Assembly: GCA_051745935.1 (NCBI GenBank)
Contig: JBNJEM010000471.1
Coordinates: forward strand, 1-6,339
Source of the DNA: JBNJEM01 sp051745935
GTDB taxonomy: Bacteria; Planctomycetota; Planctomycetia; Pirellulales; Pirellulaceae
Reading direction: 5' to 3'
Length of the DNA: 6,339 bases
Made by a program: the position numbers and the translations under genes. Below the pieces are notes generated by a model. The model saw only the letters and a program-made list of their open reading frames with translations. It was not told where the DNA came from and did no database searches. Below are positions 1 through 5,271 of this stretch, one piece after another (position 1 is the stretch's first letter; every line of letters starts with the position of its first letter).

Positions 1-211
1 GTTGCAGGCCGCGGACGTTGGCGGCGTGGCCTGGTCGCTTGGGGGCTGCCGGGGTCGTTGACACGCCGCGGTACAACTCGGCTGCCTCTTCGACGGGCGG
101 GGGGCGTGGCGGGGTGTTCCGGCGGTTCGTCTCGGGAAAGGATTCCCGAGCTACGGCCGGCGTTCCGGTAGCTTGACAAAAAGGGGAGTGGTGTCCCAAT
201 ACTGTTCTCGT
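1..211 (-). other. GC-rich segment with an open minus frame, no confident gene
   Basis: No gene can be called with confidence here. On the minus strand the frame of the small HTH ORF (212-406) stays open after its TAA stop (212-214) right to the window edge. It reads a proline- and alanine-rich string that includes PVEEAAELYRGV. GC-rich codons keep frames open by chance, and the hairpins at 131-173 lie inside this one. A chance open frame or a decayed gene tail is more likely than a working gene. Confidence 0.2.
131..150. repeat. Perfect hairpin, REP-like
   Basis: CTCGGGAA (131-138) pairs perfectly with TTCCCGAG (143-150) around a 4-nt AGGA loop. A second inverted repeat follows at once: AGCTAC at 149-154 and GTAGCT at 168-173, enclosing 13 nt. 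Two adjacent palindromes in non-coding GC-rich DNA suggest a REP-type intergenic repeat. No T-run follows on either strand, so a simple intrinsic terminator is unlikely. No second full copy is visible in this window. Confidence 0.5.
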
Positions 212-406
212 TTAACGATCTCGATTCATACGAAGCACCGAGCTGCCAATGTCAGAAAGGAATCGCCCTGCCTGTATGGCCCGGTAGGCAGTGGGGTTCG
301 CTCGGCGACAGTAATTGTTCACAATCGTTTTCACCTTGGCCACAGACAAACCGTAAGTCGCGGCAGCGGTCGCAATAGACTGTCCGCCTAGCACCGCGAT
401 TGACAC
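212..406 (-). CDS. Small helix-turn-helix-like ORF, possibly a gene fragment
   Basis: I do not recognise a named family. From a GTG start (404-406) the product is 64 aa and ends at TAA. Residues about 8-34 read as a helix-turn-helix: QSIATAAATYGLS is a first helix and turn, and AKVKTIVNNYCRR is a recognition-type helix. This recalls the HTH of sigma region 4 or of invertase/resolvase tails. The frame is open a further 13 codons upstream to a TAG and includes the acidic stretch FDE, but it offers no ATG and no clear ribosome binding site. It may therefore be the C-terminal end of a larger DNA-binding protein that has lost its start. No partner gene is adjacent. Confidence 0.35.
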   Translation of the reverse strand: MSIAVLGGQSIATAAATYGLSVAKVKTIVNNYCRRANPTAYRAIQAGRFLSDIGSSVLRMNRDR

Positions 407-543
407 TTCGTCGAAAAGGGGCTTTAAGGATTCGTCCTAAGTCCATGACCACTCCCAAGCGGATGCATTGACGAATATGTGGTCCCGCTTGCAGTAGAAC
501 AAGAGGGCTTCATCCCTCTTCTCGCCGATTCTGCGAAGCGGCC

Positions 544-762
544 TTGCTTGTGCCGCCCGATGGTGGCATTGTCCCTATGCAGCAGTCTGAATTATTCGCT
601 GCACGAATGCGAGAAGTGGCTGTGGAATGCAAGCTCGTCGTCGCGAAGGGAGAAGGCCACGGATGGAAGACGCCTCTAGCGTATGAAAGCGGCGAGATCA
701 CACAGTGGTTCGGCCGACACTTGTTACGCCAAGAAGAGGTGGCGTCACCGCCGAATCAGTAG
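544..762 (+). pseudogene. C-terminal fragment of an alpha/beta hydrolase (esterase / prolyl-oligopeptidase-like)
   Basis: The 72 residues match the end of alpha/beta-hydrolase-fold esterases. GIVPMQQSELFAARM corresponds to the usual 'xxVPxxQSexfaxxL' segment after the catalytic-acid loop. VECKLVVAKGEGHGW corresponds to the strand that leads to the catalytic histidine (GHGW). The rest of the fold, with the oxyanion region and the GxSxG nucleophile elbow, is missing. Upstream to position 480 no frame contains it. Such enzymes are typically about 250-350 aa, so only the last quarter survives. The only in-frame starts are TTG/GTG codons at the break, with no ribosome binding site. I read it as an inactive remnant left by deletion or rearrangement. 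Confidence 0.6.
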
Positions 763-956
763 CGCTGATACGGATCACACGGGGTGAGCATCAAAGTCGG
801 TTACAGGTTCGGCGGTGTTCTGCTCCGATTCCTCGGCAGTCTTCCGCGAGTGATGCGGATCTCAGCAGACCGAGACGACAGCGGCAAGAGGTGACTGGCT
901 TACATATCAGCACATGCTACAATCATAGGGACACGGCCCCTTCAAGCGATAGCTCG
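763..956. other. Intergenic region ahead of the nucleotidyltransferase operon
   Basis: I see no gene here. The frame of the downstream small protein is open through this stretch from 705, but the translated sequence is basic and low in structure, and it lacks a ribosome binding site. The hydrolase remnant ends at 762, and the operon promoter most likely lies near the right end. Confidence 0.35.
895..923 (+). promoter_or_regulatory. Possible sigma-70-like promoter for the nucleotidyltransferase pair
   Basis: TACAAT at 918-923 is a good -10 hexamer (5 of 6 to TATAAT). The hexamer 17 bp upstream, CTGGCT at 895-900, is a weak -35 (3 of 6). The surrounding stretch (TTACATATCAG...) is locally AT-rich in a GC-rich region. 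Transcription would start near 930, about 27 nt before the ATG at 957. This is motif evidence only. Confidence 0.3.
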
Positions 957-1241
957 ATGCCCCACGGTGTTGCCATGCCAGGTCAGCTCATCCCGCCGCC
1001 CGATCTCGCCCCGCCCAGCGTAGCCCATCTGCCGCTGGAAAAGAGGGTCGAACTGTGGGCGGAATTAGTCGACGAGAGCGAAGCGCTGCTCATAGCCGGT
1101 CTCCGCGCAAGAATCGGCCCCGATGCGGATTGGCAAGACGCTTACCGCCAATGGTACGCCCGCCATATGGAAGAGCACGATCGTATGCTGTTTGCACTCG
1201 CCGAAAACACGAGCCGTCGGGAGGCGGGAAATGGCAAGTGA
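957..1241 (+). CDS. Small protein encoded upstream of, and overlapping, a nucleotidyltransferase (possible antitoxin or partner)
   Basis: The ATG at 957 gives 94 aa, and a second in-frame ATG at 975 gives 88 aa. Neither has a strong ribosome binding site, so the start is uncertain. The first ~25 residues are proline-rich (LIPPPDLAPP). The remainder looks alpha-helical and charged: LPLEKRVELWAELVDESEAL, then DWQDAYRQWYARHMEEHDRM. No named domain is recognised. It overlaps the nucleotidyltransferase start by 11 nt (1231-1241), implying translational coupling. From this arrangement I infer a partner of the nucleotidyltransferase, perhaps an antitoxin or accessory subunit, because AbiEii- and MNT-type nucleotidyltransferases often work in two-gene modules. 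The partner role is not shown by sequence. Conserved co-occurrence in other genomes would settle it. Confidence 0.65.
   Translation: MPHGVAMPGQLIPPPDLAPPSVAHLPLEKRVELWAELVDESEALLIAGLRARIGPDADWQDAYRQWYARHMEEHDRMLFALAENTSRREAGNGK
1219..1224 (+). promoter_or_regulatory. Shine-Dalgarno site for the nucleotidyltransferase
   Basis: GGGAGG ends 6 nt before the ATG at 1231. This fixes the nucleotidyltransferase start inside the upstream gene and supports coupled translation of the pair. Confidence 0.6.
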
Positions 1242-1836
1242 GACGGTTCGGGCGGTTCTCAACCATGTTCTGTCGGCCCTTGAGCCAGGTGGATATCCGT
1301 GCGCTTTGATGGGGGGCATTGCCCTGGCTGTGTGGAACTATCCTCGCGCCACGCGGGATGTCGATCTGTTGATCGGTATCGAAGGCGGCGAAATAGAATC
1401 GGTCGTCGGATGTCTGGAGGCGAGTGGATGTCACCCCAAGCGATCGCAAGCCGTAGTGGCTGTCGGGACACACCGCTTTCTCCAGTTCCTGTACACGCCC
1501 CCCGGCGAGTTCTACGACGTGCAGTTCGATCTGCTGCTGGCCGAAAGTGAGCTACACAAGTCGGCCATCGGGCGCCGAGTGCAACGAGATGTGCCAGGCG
1601 TGAACCGGCCCGTCGACGTTGTCCGCTGCGACGATCTGATCTTGCTGAAGCTGCTTGCCGGCCGAATCATCGACCGCGCCGACGCTGCTATGCTGCTGCG
1701 CGAGAATCGCGATGCCATCCAGTTCGATTATCTCCATGCCTGGGTGGCGCGTCTCGATCTCACTGTGGAGCTATCTGAAGTCTGGCGGGAAGCGTATCCC
1801 GACGAGGAGTCGCCGCCGGCGTTTCCGCCGGGTTGA
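1231..1836 (+). CDS. Nucleotidyltransferase, AbiEii/DUF6036-like
   Basis: The 201-aa product has the signatures of minimal nucleotidyltransferase-fold proteins, which transfer an NMP from NTP to a target. MGGIALAVW (27-35) is the GG-containing motif. RATRDVDLL (39-47) carries the metal-binding DxD at D43/D45. D100 in VQFDLLLA is a candidate third acidic residue. CDDLILLKLLAGRIIDRAD (133-151) matches the distal 'edLi.lKl.AgR..D..D' motif of AbiEii-type and DUF6036 proteins. Length is normal for small members. The start follows a good ribosome binding site and overlaps the preceding gene by 11 nt. All expected catalytic residues are present, so it is probably active. AbiEii-family proteins act as toxins on tRNA acceptor ends or in abortive phage defence; whether this one does is inference. 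Antibiotic nucleotidyltransferase activity is a less likely alternative. Confidence 0.8.
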   Translation: MASETVRAVLNHVLSALEPGGYPCALMGGIALAVWNYPRATRDVDLLIGIEGGEIESVVGCLEASGCHPKRSQAVVAVGTHRFLQFLYTPPGEFYDVQFDLLLAESELHKSAIGRRVQRDVPGVNRPVDVVRCDDLILLKLLAGRIIDRADAAMLLRENRDAIQFDYLHAWVARLDLTVELSEVWREAYPDEESPPAFPPG

Positions 1837-2021
1837 GCACGCCGGTGAGTTCGCGCTTGGCGGCATCGCAGCGGAAGCACGCGAATCGTTGTGGAACCCC
1901 TTCGGGTGGCACGTCCTGCAAGAACGTGGCTGTCGCGAAGATGCCGCCGTTCCACACCCCGCTGCGCTCTGCCCGGCGACCGCACGCACGCCTGCCTGAA
2001 CTCAGCCGACAGCCGGCTTCT

Positions 2022-2049
2022 GGCTCCGCCGGCACGGAGCCGCTATCAT
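2022..2049 (+). promoter_or_regulatory. Hairpin with a -10-like box upstream of the chimeric sigma gene
   Basis: GGCTCC (2022-2027) pairs with GGAGCC (2036-2041) around an 8-nt loop. TATCAT (2044-2049) follows two bases later and resembles a -10 box (TATAAT, 5 of 6). A -35 match at the right spacing is poor and would lie inside the hairpin. The block may be the surviving promoter region of the original sigma-factor gene. Confidence 0.3.
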
Positions 2050-2073
2050 CATGGGCAAAGGCATTCGTTGGCC

Positions 2074-2078
2074 AAAGG
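2074..2078 (+). promoter_or_regulatory. Shine-Dalgarno site that decides the chimeric gene start
   Basis: AAAGG ends 8 nt before the ATG at 2087. This favours 2087 over the upstream in-frame ATG at 2051, and 2087 is also where the sigma-factor homology begins. Confidence 0.45.
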
Positions 2079-2086
2079 CCACGCCC

Positions 2087-2449
2087 ATGACCGACGTCAC
2101 GAAGATTCTGAACGCCATCGAACAGGGCGATCCGTCTGCCGCCGAGCAGTTTATACCGCTGGTCTACGACGAATTGCGGAAGCCGGCGGCGCACAAGATG
2201 GTCCAGGAGGCCTCCAGCCAGACGCTCCAGGTGACGGCCCCGCGTCTCGTTCCCCGAGGGATTCCCCGCCGGATCCATGAGGCACGCAAGCGGCACGCCC
2301 TGACGCGATACCGATTGCCCCAAATCGCCAATGCTCCGTCGACCGTCGTGCGCGGCATCGAAGAAGGCGAGGACGTGCCGGTATCTCAACTGAATGCCGT
2401 GGCCACGGTGCTGGGCTTGACGCTGGAGTTGGATGAACGGACGGCCTGA
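2087..2449 (+). CDS. Chimeric protein: ECF sigma-factor N-terminus fused to an XRE-like HTH
   Basis: The 120-aa product is a composite. Residues 1-50 (MTDVTKILNAIEQGDPSAAE, then LVYDELRK and SSQTLQVTA) match the start of planctomycete ECF sigma factors, the leading part of region 2 that contacts core RNA polymerase. In intact proteins of ~190 aa, 'LVHEAYLRLV' usually follows TLQ.TA. Here the sequence switches to a basic linker (PRLVPRGIPRR). Residues 62-115 then read as a lambda-repressor/XRE-type HTH: IHEARKRHALTRYRLPQI, NAPSTVVRGIEEG and LNAVATVLGLTLEL. The rest of region 2, the linker and region 4 are absent. It cannot be a normal sigma factor. It may be a repressor that borrowed a promoter and start from a broken sigma gene, or simply a junction pseudogene. 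Start 2087 has a ribosome binding site and fits the sigma homology. Confidence 0.65.
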   Translation: MTDVTKILNAIEQGDPSAAEQFIPLVYDELRKPAAHKMVQEASSQTLQVTAPRLVPRGIPRRIHEARKRHALTRYRLPQIANAPSTVVRGIEEGEDVPVSQLNAVATVLGLTLELDERTA

Positions 2450-2510
2450 CGCCGCCCAGCACCATCAAAAAAATACGCTCGTCCATCCCCGCTGAAAGAA
2501 AGCTGCACCG

Positions 2511-2565
2511 AAGGGCCTCCGGAGCCGAAGGTTTTCCAGGAACGGTTCGAATCCTGTCGCGCCCC
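2511..2565 (+). pseudogene. tRNA-Arg(CCG)-like remnant
   Basis: The stretch GGCCTCCGGAGCC (2514-2526 region) looks like a tRNA-Arg anticodon arm with loop CTCCGGA (2517-2523) and anticodon CCG (2519-2521). GGTTCGAATCC (2544-2554) is a perfect T-loop block, followed by acceptor-like CGCGCCC (2558-2564). The T stem is imperfect (AACGG against CCTGT), the variable region is too long at about 12 nt, and no 5' acceptor or normal D arm matches upstream. I read it as a degenerate tRNA or a 3'-tRNA fragment of the kind left at integration sites. A covariance-model scan would decide; an intact tRNA is unlikely. Confidence 0.45.
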
Positions 2566-2729
2566 CCGCGCGTGCCCTCCCGGTCCATCCTCTCGCTCGC
2601 TGCCCCCCATCTTGCCGCCTCCTTCCCTGACATCGCGCCTTCCGGCGACTATTACGCTCTGCAAATGCTTGACCAAGCTCGCAAACCCACGGCGAAAACC
2701 AGGCCAAAAATCAGCATGTCTGCTTTCGG
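2561..2729 (-). repeat. Dispersed repeat, copy A
   Basis: Read on the minus strand, this segment aligns with 5889-6072 of the plus strand in the same block order: CCGAAAGCAGACATGCTGAT, CATTTGCAGAGCGT, CGCCGGAAG, GGCGGCAAG and GAGAGGATGGACCGGGAGGG. Indels separate the blocks. Its outer tip (2705-2729, 25 bp) is identical to 6144-6168. The inner end stops exactly at the tRNA-like remnant. It holds no credible gene. Open frames through it and its partner are antisense artefacts of the repeat and the tRNA-like block. Confidence 0.8.
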
Positions 2730-2761
2730 ACACTTTCGGACACGCCGCTGCAACCACTCCC

Positions 2762-3190
2762 CTATTCTGTTCCATCGACAGCTGACGATCCCTTTGAAGG
2801 TGCAACGACATTGACGGTGTGCCAGGCAACATGTTGACCGTTTAAAAGCAATTCGAATTTTACTTCGCCTGGCTCCAGTTTCGGCATTCCTTGAAACCTA
2901 AACGACAAGCGATAACGTGGACGCTCCATCTTGAAATTCATTGGAAAATCTTTCGGCTCCTGCTTCGGAGCGTGAATTCGGAGCGTTGCCTGGAAGTCCT
3001 TGTCCTCATCACCAGGCTGTTGATTCCAACAAGAAACAGCCACGAATTGCGAGACGAACAGCTTGTTCTCTCGTCCCGTGCCTTGTGGTAAGACTTCCAG
3101 GTCTTCAAGTACGTTGAACAAACTGACCCGATTCGTCTCCTGGTCAGTCGATATTGACTCACAGACGAGGAAATATTCAAGTCTTGGCAT
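2762..3190 (-). CDS. DUF6941-like protein of unknown function
   Basis: The 142-aa product resembles the DUF6941 family as I remember it. The marks are the opening MPRLEYFLVCESISTDQETN, the 'RVSLFNVLEDLEVLP' motif (21-35), a central beta-rich body, and the C-terminal 'PGEVKFELLLNGQHVAWHTV' segment (107-126). It has no signal peptide or membrane segment and looks like a small cytoplasmic all-beta protein. Its function is not known. It is the last gene of a three-gene low-GC operon. Its ATG shares one base with the TAA stop of the preceding gene (TAATG), which suggests coupled translation. The gene looks complete: length and both ends are as expected. Confidence 0.7.
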   Translation of the reverse strand: MPRLEYFLVCESISTDQETNRVSLFNVLEDLEVLPQGTGRENKLFVSQFVAVSCWNQQPGDEDKDFQATLRIHAPKQEPKDFPMNFKMERPRYRLSFRFQGMPKLEPGEVKFELLLNGQHVAWHTVNVVAPSKGSSAVDGTE

Positions 3191-3693
3191 TAAGATTTCT
3201 CTAAGTCAAACTGATATTCTGATTGTCCAACGACTACCTCCCGAGACCTGCAAGCTGGTCGCCAATCATCCGACAGCCTTACGTCACGGTCTAAGGAAAA
3301 CACCTTACTTCTGTTCGCTGGCATTTTCAGTCGTTCCTGAGATGCTTTCCGGGCTACACGAATCGCGATCGGCAACTCTGCCAAATCCAACCGTGCCAAA
3401 TCCAGGATGTATTCTTCTGCAAATGAAGTCGGACGCCTTTCAAGAACTACGACAACAGCTGCCAACGCTAATTCATGATGGTGCCGTTGACCGGGTTCTA
3501 GCTCTCTGAACAGACTGCTACTAAAAGCACGAAGTGCTTCTTCACTGATTTCACCTGTTTCCAGAGCTAAACGCACATTATTGACATCCTCACTGCGCTG
3601 AAGTGACCGATGAATGGCATTTACATTGGAGATAAATGAGAATTTCAAGGCGAACTCGTCCGTCTTCAGCTTTTCAAGAACACGATGAGCCAT
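3190..3693 (-). CDS. Hypothetical protein, middle gene of the low-GC operon
   Basis: I do not recognise the family. The 167-aa product appears soluble. It is probably helical through residues ~1-125 (MAHRVLEKLKTDEFALKFSF; EISEEALRAFSSSLFREL). A histidine cluster, HHHEL (71-75), precedes a short hydrophobic run (ALAAVVVVLERR, 76-87) and then YILDLARLDLAELPIAIRVA. No catalytic motif stands out. The hydrophobic run is too short and too close to charged residues for a confident membrane span. The ATG has AAGGG just upstream. It lies 12 nt after the hydrolase-like gene and overlaps the DUF6941-like gene by 1 nt. That spacing suggests a structural or adaptor partner, but this is inference from position alone. 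Confidence 0.65.
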   Translation of the reverse strand: MAHRVLEKLKTDEFALKFSFISNVNAIHRSLQRSEDVNNVRLALETGEISEEALRAFSSSLFRELEPGQRHHHELALAAVVVVLERRPTSFAEEYILDLARLDLAELPIAIRVARKASQERLKMPANRSKVFSLDRDVRLSDDWRPACRSREVVVGQSEYQFDLEKS

Positions 3694-3705
3694 TGTCCCT
3701 TAATC

Positions 3706-4308
3706 CTATATCGCTAATCTGTCCGTCCAATACTCAATCGACACAATAAATCCAAACGCTTTGAAAGGATGGTCATGCTCAAAATGAAACACCTCACCGG
3801 TGACATCACTCCATTTGCTAACCACCCAAGCGATGCGGGGGCTCTCCTGAGTCATCCCCTCCCTTAATTCTACCACTCGTCCAATGTGCAGTATCCCCTC
3901 GTTTTCCCGCCCAATATATACTACCAGGTCGTCCGGTACAGGCTCTTCTGTAATCCGGAAACCATCTTCACGGAAGATCATCCGCCAGTCTTCTTCTTCG
4001 TAGATGCAGGTCCGCCGACTGGCCCAGACATGACCCGCACAGTTATATTCCCCTGATGGAATTCTTCGTTTTCGCCAATTTTGGCCACAACGCTTTAGCA
4101 GAGCTTCGTAACGGCGCAAATGCAGTTCACTGAGCTCCACACCCACTGAATTCGTGATGTCGCGACCGGTCCGCGTTTGCAGAGCAATTCCATGATCGCC
4201 GGTTCCTTGCAACCGTTCAAGCTCAAACATAAACAACAATCCACATGGTAACGCGACAAGAACAAAGCCGCCATCTCGATAAGATGGCTCTGCAAGCAAC
4301 AGCAGCAC
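3706..4308 (-). CDS. Probable NlpC/P60- or CHAP-like cysteine hydrolase
   Basis: The 200-aa product has a plausible Cys-His hydrolase core: GEYNCAGHVWASRRT with C90, PDDLVVYIG (125-133, the strand that often reads 'GDvvvy' in NlpC/P60 and CHAP enzymes), and GILHIGRVVEL with H141. SKWSDVTGEVFHFEHD (164-179) recalls the 'SKWGxxGExxH' motif of related papain-like families. No further family name is certain. Such enzymes cut peptide or amide bonds, often in cell walls. The longest frame starts at GTG 4308 and adds a hydrophobic stretch (GGFVLVALPCGLLFMF). The ATG at 4230 gives a 174-aa cytoplasmic form that fits the domain better. Neither start has a good ribosome binding site. It is the first gene of the operon. 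Confidence 0.6.
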   Translation of the reverse strand: MLLLLAEPSYRDGGFVLVALPCGLLFMFELERLQGTGDHGIALQTRTGRDITNSVGVELSELHLRRYEALLKRCGQNWRKRRIPSGEYNCAGHVWASRRTCIYEEEDWRMIFREDGFRITEEPVPDDLVVYIGRENEGILHIGRVVELREGMTQESPRIAWVVSKWSDVTGEVFHFEHDHPFKAFGFIVSIEYWTDRLAI

Positions 4309-4576
4309 AAGTCAGACTTATGGGCGGTAAATGACAGGTTTTGCCACGATCACACGTCCGTCATCGCCTAACAACAATGTCCCTTGGTGCCGTCATTTCC
4401 CAAAACTCTTGATCCTCACGCCGCCGTGAGGCAGCCACTGAATTCGATACGCCATCCATACATTCTGGCACGAAGTGTGTCTTTTCGGCAAGCGTGCGTA
4501 GCCGATTTTTAGCTCCGCCGGGGGGCCGGTAGAGCGGGATGTCGCGGGTGGGCCGGAAGAGCATGGCGATCGGCCG
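4309..4576 (-). other. Gene debris upstream of the low-GC operon
   Basis: No intact gene is seen. On the minus strand a 67-codon frame (4361-4564, MLFRPTRDIPLYRPPGG...) runs from GC-rich DNA into lower-GC DNA. Two other minus frames carry short protein-like stretches separated by a stop: AYRIQWLPHGGVRIKSFGK, then QGTLLLGDDGRVIVAKPVIY ending shortly before the hydrolase start. The pattern suggests one decayed short gene with frame disruptions. CCTCACG (4414-4420) and CGTGAGG (4425-4431) form a perfect hairpin with a 4-nt loop and no T-run. The operon promoter must lie here, but no convincing -35/-10 pair was found. Confidence 0.3.
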
Positions 4577-5029
4577 CTACGCGGATATGGCGGCGACGTG
4601 AAAGGTCACCGCCGTTTGAGATGGCCGCGGCGGTCGCGCCGGCTGATGTCGCCCGGCGTGCGCGTTCACCGTGGCCTGTTCGGTGCCGCGGCGCCATCGG
4701 CGGGCGTCGAGAGGGTGGGTTGCACCGGGCATGGCGGGCTGGCGTGCATACGTTCCAGCGTGGCTTGGTCGTTCCAGGGCATCCATTCCTCGGGCTAGCT
4801 CCTGGACCACCGCGCCCTGGCATGCCGCCTTCCGAGCCCGCTTGCCCATGAACTCCAAGATCTTGTTCGTGGTGTCATCGTTGTACACCACGTGTCCTTG
4901 AGCCGCCAGGCGAATCAACCCCAGCATTGTCGTGACGAGTTTCCATATCGAGTCGCTTCCGACGCGCACTTTCTTGGCGCAAAGCATGCCTGTCTGATGG
5001 GTCTGCTCACTGCGTGCTATCAATGCCAT
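4577..5029 (-). pseudogene. Truncated IS66-type transposase fragment
   Basis: The first ~69 residues (5029-4823) resemble the core of IS66-family transposases. WKLVTTMLGLIRLAAQGHVV leads to YNDDTTNKILEFM, which contains the first catalytic aspartate region of the DDE domain. From about position 4822 the similarity ends and a low-complexity, arginine- and proline-rich tail continues to the stop at 4577. The family's zinc-binding N-terminus and the later catalytic residues are absent. IS66 transposases are around 500 aa, so this is a small internal piece. AGGAAGAAGG before the ATG at 5029 looks like a ribosome binding site, so it may still be translated. No terminal inverted repeats of the element are visible. 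Confidence 0.5.
4589..4613. repeat. Imperfect hairpin
   Basis: GGCGGCGAC (4589-4597) pairs with GTCACCGCC (4605-4613) with one internal mismatch around a 7-nt loop. No T-run follows. It lies near the end of the transposase-fragment frame and could mark an element edge or be an incidental GC-rich fold. Confidence 0.3.
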
Positions 5030-5065
5030 CCTTCTTCCTGAGACAATGGCTGTTGCCGTATTCGT

Positions 5066-5203
5066 TCAGAACCTAAAGGCGATGATGTTACAAGCCATCG
5101 AGTCAAAGAAGCCCTTGTATTTCATTTTTTGACCCGCCGCGACAATCGACGTTGCGTTAAGGCGCAGTATCCAGTCGCGGCGGAACTCAGGGCGCGGGTC
5201 CAT
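5066..5203 (-). CDS. Small hypothetical ORF or C-terminal fragment
   Basis: I do not recognise this sequence. Its last third, QKMKYKGFFDSMACNIIAFR, has normal amino-acid composition and ends at a TGA 36 nt before the transposase-fragment start. The ATG at 5203 gives 45 aa. The same frame is open far upstream but runs antisense to the alanine-rich gene, where it reads mostly arginine and proline, so the long version is not credible. It may be the tail of a gene cut by rearrangement, possibly related to the adjacent transposase piece. Confidence 0.2.
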   Translation of the reverse strand: MDPRPEFRRDWILRLNATSIVAAGQKMKYKGFFDSMACNIIAFRF

Positions 5204-5271
5204 TCTTGCCGTGGGCGCGGAGAGCGTTGCCATTGTTCCCCGCTCGACTCGCCCGCGGAATCGGTGGGTAG

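Larger units (their letters stand above)
1837..2086. other. Intergenic region between the nucleotidyltransferase and the chimeric sigma gene
   Basis: I find no supportable gene. Long open frames on both strands have no domain and are probably by-products of GC-rich composition. One minus-strand stretch with clustered cysteines (FACFRCDAAKREL) is noted but lacks a start and a family match. The only structured elements are the hairpin and -10-like box at the right end. Confidence 0.3.

Noticed and set aside
705..956. N-terminal extension of the small operon protein back to 705
   Set aside because: The extension overlaps the hydrolase remnant, lacks a ribosome binding site and has a basic, unstructured composition. 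The ATG at 957 lies after a plausible -10 box.
2241..2268. Similarity between the sigma/XRE junction and the hairpin at 131-150
   Set aside because: Only short blocks (CGTCTCG and GATTCCC) are shared, and spacing differs. This is too little to claim a repeat insertion at the junction.
1760..2389. 209-aa minus-strand open frame
   Set aside because: It runs antisense to the sigma/XRE chimera and across the intergenic region. No domain is seen and codon use fits a shadow frame.
2386..2832. 148-aa minus-strand open frame with a GARQDSNRSW / VQLSFSG pattern
   Set aside because: It is antisense to the tRNA-like block and runs through repeat copy A. The QDSN and QLS peptides are familiar artefacts of translating tRNA T- and D-arms backwards.
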